Of a stretch of 10,033 nt of DNA, positions 7,774-10,033 are shown piece by piece. Positions within the stretch are counted from its first letter, which is position 1. The number at the start of each line of letters is the position of its first letter. The notes under the pieces were generated by a model. That model was given only the letters and a program-made list of their open reading frames with translations. It was not told the DNA's origin and made no database searches. Made by a program: the position numbers and the translations under genes. The stretch spans positions 1 to 10,033 of the forward strand of contig QIJM01000253.1 in NCBI GenBank assembly GCA_003232445.1. Reading direction: 5' to 3'. Source of the DNA: Paraglaciecola arctica (GTDB taxonomy: Bacteria > Pseudomonadota > Gammaproteobacteria > Enterobacterales > Alteromonadaceae).

Positions 7774-8617
7774 ACAAAGCTTGAATGGCGGGTTCATCAG
7801 CTCTTTTTCGTAAACAACACAAACCCAATTGATAGGGTTCGATATCATCTAGCCTAATACGATTAACTTTTTGGCCTATGCTGGAGTGATCGAGCACAAC
7901 CTGCGGCACTATGCCCAAACCACAGCCTAACGCTACCATACTCACTATTGCTTCATTTCCTCCTACTGTGGCATATATACGTGGCCTTATACCTTGTTCA
8001 GCAAACCAATGATGCACAATACGTTTGGATGGACCCGACTCAGGTAAAATGAATGAGTGTTGCCGCCAGTCCACTTGTTCTAATCGGGTTAACAAGGTGT
8101 CTTTGGGGGCAATAAGTAGCAGCGGTATTTCACCTAGCGATAAGAACTGCAGTTCTGCAGGAAAGTCAGGAGTGTGAATAGCAATGGCCGCATCCACCTC
8201 TTGTTGCATGACTTTATTTACCGACAAGGCAGGATCGCCGGTACTCAATTTAATTTCCACTTGTGGATATTTGTGCCGAAAATTATCTAATAGACTAGGT
8301 AAATGACTTTGACTGGCCGTGACTGAACAAAATAAACTCAGTTCGCCTTGAAGCTGCTGATGTTTGTGTTGCAACTCCCATTTTACTTTTTTCCACTCAG
8401 TCAAAATGTGTTGCGAAAACCCCAGAAGCTTTGAACCCGCAGCAGTCAGTTTAACCTTACGATTATCCCGCACAAACAACGTGGTACCGCACTCCTCTTC
8501 AAGCCTTTGAATTGAGCGGCTTAAAGTAGAAGGGCTAACAAACATCGATTCTGCCGTTTTAGCAAAATGTAAACTGCTGGCTAAATGCTGAAACAGCTCT
8601 AAGCTTCGAATATCCAT
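7763..8617 (-). CDS. ilvY: LysR-type regulator IlvY, activator of ilvC
   Basis: IlvY is a LysR-family activator that switches on ilvC when its inducers acetolactate or acetohydroxybutyrate accumulate, and it represses its own gene. The 284 aa (E. coli 297) contain an N-terminal winged helix-turn-helix at about 5-62, with recognition-helix residues VSPSTLSRSIQRLEEE. The effector domain begins near residue 95 (LFCSVTASQSHLP, close to E. coli IFCSVTAAYSHLP), and a strongly conserved block YATVGGNEAIVSMVALGCG lies in the C-terminal half. The ATG at 8615-8617 has AGG 8 bases upstream. It is divergent from ilvC, the classic ilvY-ilvC arrangement, which together with similarity makes the assignment specific rather than a generic LysR call. 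It overlaps the 3' end of comM tail-to-tail, so there is no room for a terminator between them. Confidence 0.95.
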   Translation of the reverse strand: MDIRSLELFQHLASSLHFAKTAESMFVSPSTLSRSIQRLEEECGTTLFVRDNRKVKLTAAGSKLLGFSQHILTEWKKVKWELQHKHQQLQGELSLFCSVTASQSHLPSLLDNFRHKYPQVEIKLSTGDPALSVNKVMQQEVDAAIAIHTPDFPAELQFLSLGEIPLLLIAPKDTLLTRLEQVDWRQHSFILPESGPSKRIVHHWFAEQGIRPRIYATVGGNEAIVSMVALGCGLGIVPQVVLDHSSIGQKVNRIRLDDIEPYQLGLCCLRKRADEPAIQALFNC

Positions 8618-8641
8618 TTAAATGACCTAATTTCACTAGCA

Positions 8642-8678
8642 TTGCGATTTATGCAACATTATATTGCAAATATATCAT
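8642..8678. promoter_or_regulatory. Putative IlvY operators O1 and O2
   Basis: Two TTGC-led elements lie in the ilvY-ilvC gap: TTGCGATTTATGCAA (8642-8656, an inverted TTGC-N7-GCAA) and TTGCAAATATATCAT (8664-8678, a weaker version). They are spaced 22 bp start to start, i.e. on the same DNA face. The first fits a LysR recognition site (T-N11-A with dyad symmetry). The second abuts the candidate ilvC -35, as expected of a LysR activation site. The tandem arrangement is like that known for E. coli IlvY. Confidence 0.65.
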
Positions 8679-8687
8679 TTTAAACAA
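8658..8687 (-). promoter_or_regulatory. Candidate ilvY promoter
   Basis: On the minus strand a perfect TATAAT lies at 8663-8658, with TTGTTT at 8687-8682, an 18-bp spacer. The -10 lies between the two putative IlvY operators, which would allow the autorepression known for this family. The -35 is weak. Confidence 0.45.
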
Positions 8688-8707
8688 CATAGGTTTGCCT
8701 CTATTAT
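8679..8707 (+). promoter_or_regulatory. Candidate ilvC promoter
   Basis: TTTAAA (8679-8684) and TATTAT (8702-8707) are separated by 17 bp and lie 53 bp upstream of the ilvC start. The weak -35 next to the second IlvY element fits an activator-dependent promoter. The predicted 5' leader is about 45 bases and contains a small dyad. Confidence 0.5.
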
Positions 8708-8716
8708 CCGACCATC

Positions 8717-8737
8717 GTAAGTAAATCACTGACTTAC
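8717..8737 (+). repeat. Small inverted repeat in the ilvC leader
   Basis: GTAAGT (8717-8722) and ACTTAC (8732-8737) are perfect inverses around a 9-base spacer, just upstream of the ribosome site AGGG (8749-8752). The stem is short and AT-rich. It could be a weak mRNA hairpin or a protein site, or chance. Confidence 0.3.
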
Positions 8738-8760
8738 ATCAAAAAAATAGGGTTTTAAAG

Positions 8761-10033
8761 ATGGAAAATTATTTCAATACATTATCTTTACGTCAGCAAT
8801 TGGATCAAATTGGTCGTTGTCGTTTTATGCAACGTGCAGAGTTTTCTACTGGTTGTGACTTTCTTAAAGGCAAAAAAATTGTCATCGTTGGCTGTGGTGC
8901 GCAAGGTTTAAACCAAGGTTTGAACATGCGAGACTCAGGCTTAAACATATCCTATGCATTGCGCCAAGCTGCCATTGACGAAAAGCGTGATTCTTTCCAA
9001 CGCGCAGATGGTAATGGTTTTACAGTGGGTACCTACCAAGAACTTATCCCTACTGCTGATTTGGTTTATAACCTGACTCCTGATAAACAACACTCAAGTG
9101 TAGTAGAGGCGGTTATGCCCCTTATGCAACAAGGCGCTACCCTTGGCTATTCGCACGGTTTCAACATTGTTGAAGAAGGTCAGCAAATTCGTTCTGACAT
9201 TACTGTTGTTATGTGTGCACCTAAATGCCCAGGGACTGAAGTACGTGAAGAATACAAACGTGGATTCGGTGTACCCACTCTTATCGCTGTGCATCCTGAA
9301 AACGATCCTCAAGATCAAGGCTGGGATATCGCTAAAGCTTTGGCATCAGCTACAGGCGGCGACCGCGCCGGTGTATTAGAGTCTTCTTTTGTTGCTGAAG
9401 TGAAATCTGACCTAATGGGTGAGCAAACCATTTTATGTGGTATGCAACAAGTGGCTGCAGTATTAGGCTATGAAAAAATGATCGCTGATGGAATCGATGC
9501 AGGCTACGCAGGTAAATTAATCCAAGACGGTTTAGAAACTATCACCGAAGCATTAAAAATTGGTGGTGTTACCAATATGATGGACAGATTGTCTAACCCT
9601 GCCAAAGTAAAAGCCTTTGAATTATCTGAGCAATTAACCGAATTGTTACGACCTCTTTTCGGTAAACATCAAGACGACATCATCAGCGGCGAATTCTCTC
9701 GCACTATGATGGAAGACTGGGCAAATGGCGATGCTAACTTGTTTAAATGGCGTGAAGAAACTGGCGAGACTGGTTTTGAAAATGCACCCGTATTTGAAGG
9801 TGTAATTGACGAACAAGAATATTTCGACCACGGTGTATTTTTAGTTGCGATGATTAAATCAGGCGTTGAATTAGCCTTTGATGTGATGGTAGAAGCAGGT
9901 ATTTTACCAGAGTCGGCTTACTACGAGTCATTGCATGAAACACCGTTGATTTCGAACACTATCGCTCGTAAGCGTTTATATGAAATGAACATCGTTATTT
10001 CAGATACCGCTGAATACGGTAACTACTTATTTG
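8761..10033 (+). CDS. ilvC: Ketol-acid reductoisomerase, class II (3' end beyond the window)
   Basis: IlvC isomerises and reduces acetolactate or acetohydroxybutyrate with NADPH, the second common step of valine and isoleucine synthesis. 424 complete codons are present of an expected ~491; the gene runs off the right edge with no internal stop. Residue numbering matches E. coli without gaps. The Rossmann motif GCGAQGLNQG is at 44-53. The NADPH-specificity residues R68, R76 and S78 are kept, with Q69 where E. coli has K. Catalytic H132 and K155 are present, as are the metal and substrate ligands D217, E221, E389, E393 and S414. The start MENYFNTLSLRQQL parallels E. coli MANYFNTLNLRQQL, and AGGG (8749-8752) lies 8 bases upstream. 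The long class II C-terminal domain is evident. Expression is expected to depend on the divergent IlvY. Confidence 0.97.
   Translation, partial: MENYFNTLSLRQQLDQIGRCRFMQRAEFSTGCDFLKGKKIVIVGCGAQGLNQGLNMRDSGLNISYALRQAAIDEKRDSFQRADGNGFTVGTYQELIPTADLVYNLTPDKQHSSVVEAVMPLMQQGATLGYSHGFNIVEEGQQIRSDITVVMCAPKCPGTEVREEYKRGFGVPTLIAVHPENDPQDQGWDIAKALASATGGDRAGVLESSFVAEVKSDLMGEQTILCGMQQVAAVLGYEKMIADGIDAGYAGKLIQDGLETITEALKIGGVTNMMDRLSNPAKVKAFELSEQLTELLRPLFGKHQDDIISGEFSRTMMEDWANGDANLFKWREETGETGFENAPVFEGVIDEQEYFDHGVFLVAMIKSGVELAFDVMVEAGILPESAYYESLHETPLISNTIARKRLYEMNIVISDTAEYGNYLF

Noticed and set aside
9143..9379. Plus-strand open frame of 78 codons
   Set aside because: Lies out of frame within ilvC, whose own frame is continuous and matches IlvC residue by residue.

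Overview
The window looks like chromosomal DNA of a gammaproteobacterium, most likely of the Alteromonadales (Alteromonas/Glaciecola-like). This is inferred from moderately AT-rich DNA, proteins closely similar to Escherichia coli PlsB, IlvA, ComM/YifB, IlvY and IlvC, and an ilv gene order recalling the enterobacterial comM - ilvGMEDA - ilvY - ilvC neighbourhood. No mobile element, CRISPR array, rRNA or tRNA gene was seen. I found no undescribed defence or biosynthetic system. The interest lies in small lesions in otherwise conserved genes.

Layout. Positions 1-231 hold an unassigned open frame running into plsB. plsB (232-2607, +) makes glycerol-3-phosphate acyltransferase, with all acyltransferase motifs present. 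Its last ~18 codons appear to have been put out of frame by a one-base loss in an A5 run, and they are still readable up to 2660. Next is a secreted or periplasmic M20-family amidohydrolase gene (2803-4169, +), broken by an exact 11-bp tandem duplication at 2943-2964. A bidirectional hairpin terminator (4196-4227) separates it from convergent ilvA (4270-5820, -), the biosynthetic threonine dehydratase. Directly upstream of ilvA, its stop codon touching the ilvA start, lies the last ~28 codons of ilvD (5821-5907, -). The rest of ilvD and the ilvG/M/E genes expected by analogy with E. coli are absent, and a ~350-bp non-coding stretch leads to comM (6259-7773, +).

comM overlaps convergent ilvY (7763-8617, -) by 11 bp. 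ilvY and ilvC (8761 to beyond the window end, +) are divergent. Their 143-bp intergenic region carries two TTGC-type LysR half-site elements 22 bp apart and plausible back-to-back promoters.

How the genes work together. IlvA deaminates threonine to 2-oxobutyrate, which feeds isoleucine synthesis. IlvC, controlled by IlvY, carries out the second common step of isoleucine and valine synthesis. IlvD (third step) survives here only as a fragment, so the pathway is complete only if ilvD, an acetohydroxyacid synthase and a transaminase are encoded elsewhere. PlsB starts phospholipid synthesis. ComM is a hexameric helicase for branch migration in natural transformation. The three lesions (plsB tail, M20 gene, ilvD) lie in the left 6 kb; comM, ilvY and ilvC look intact.
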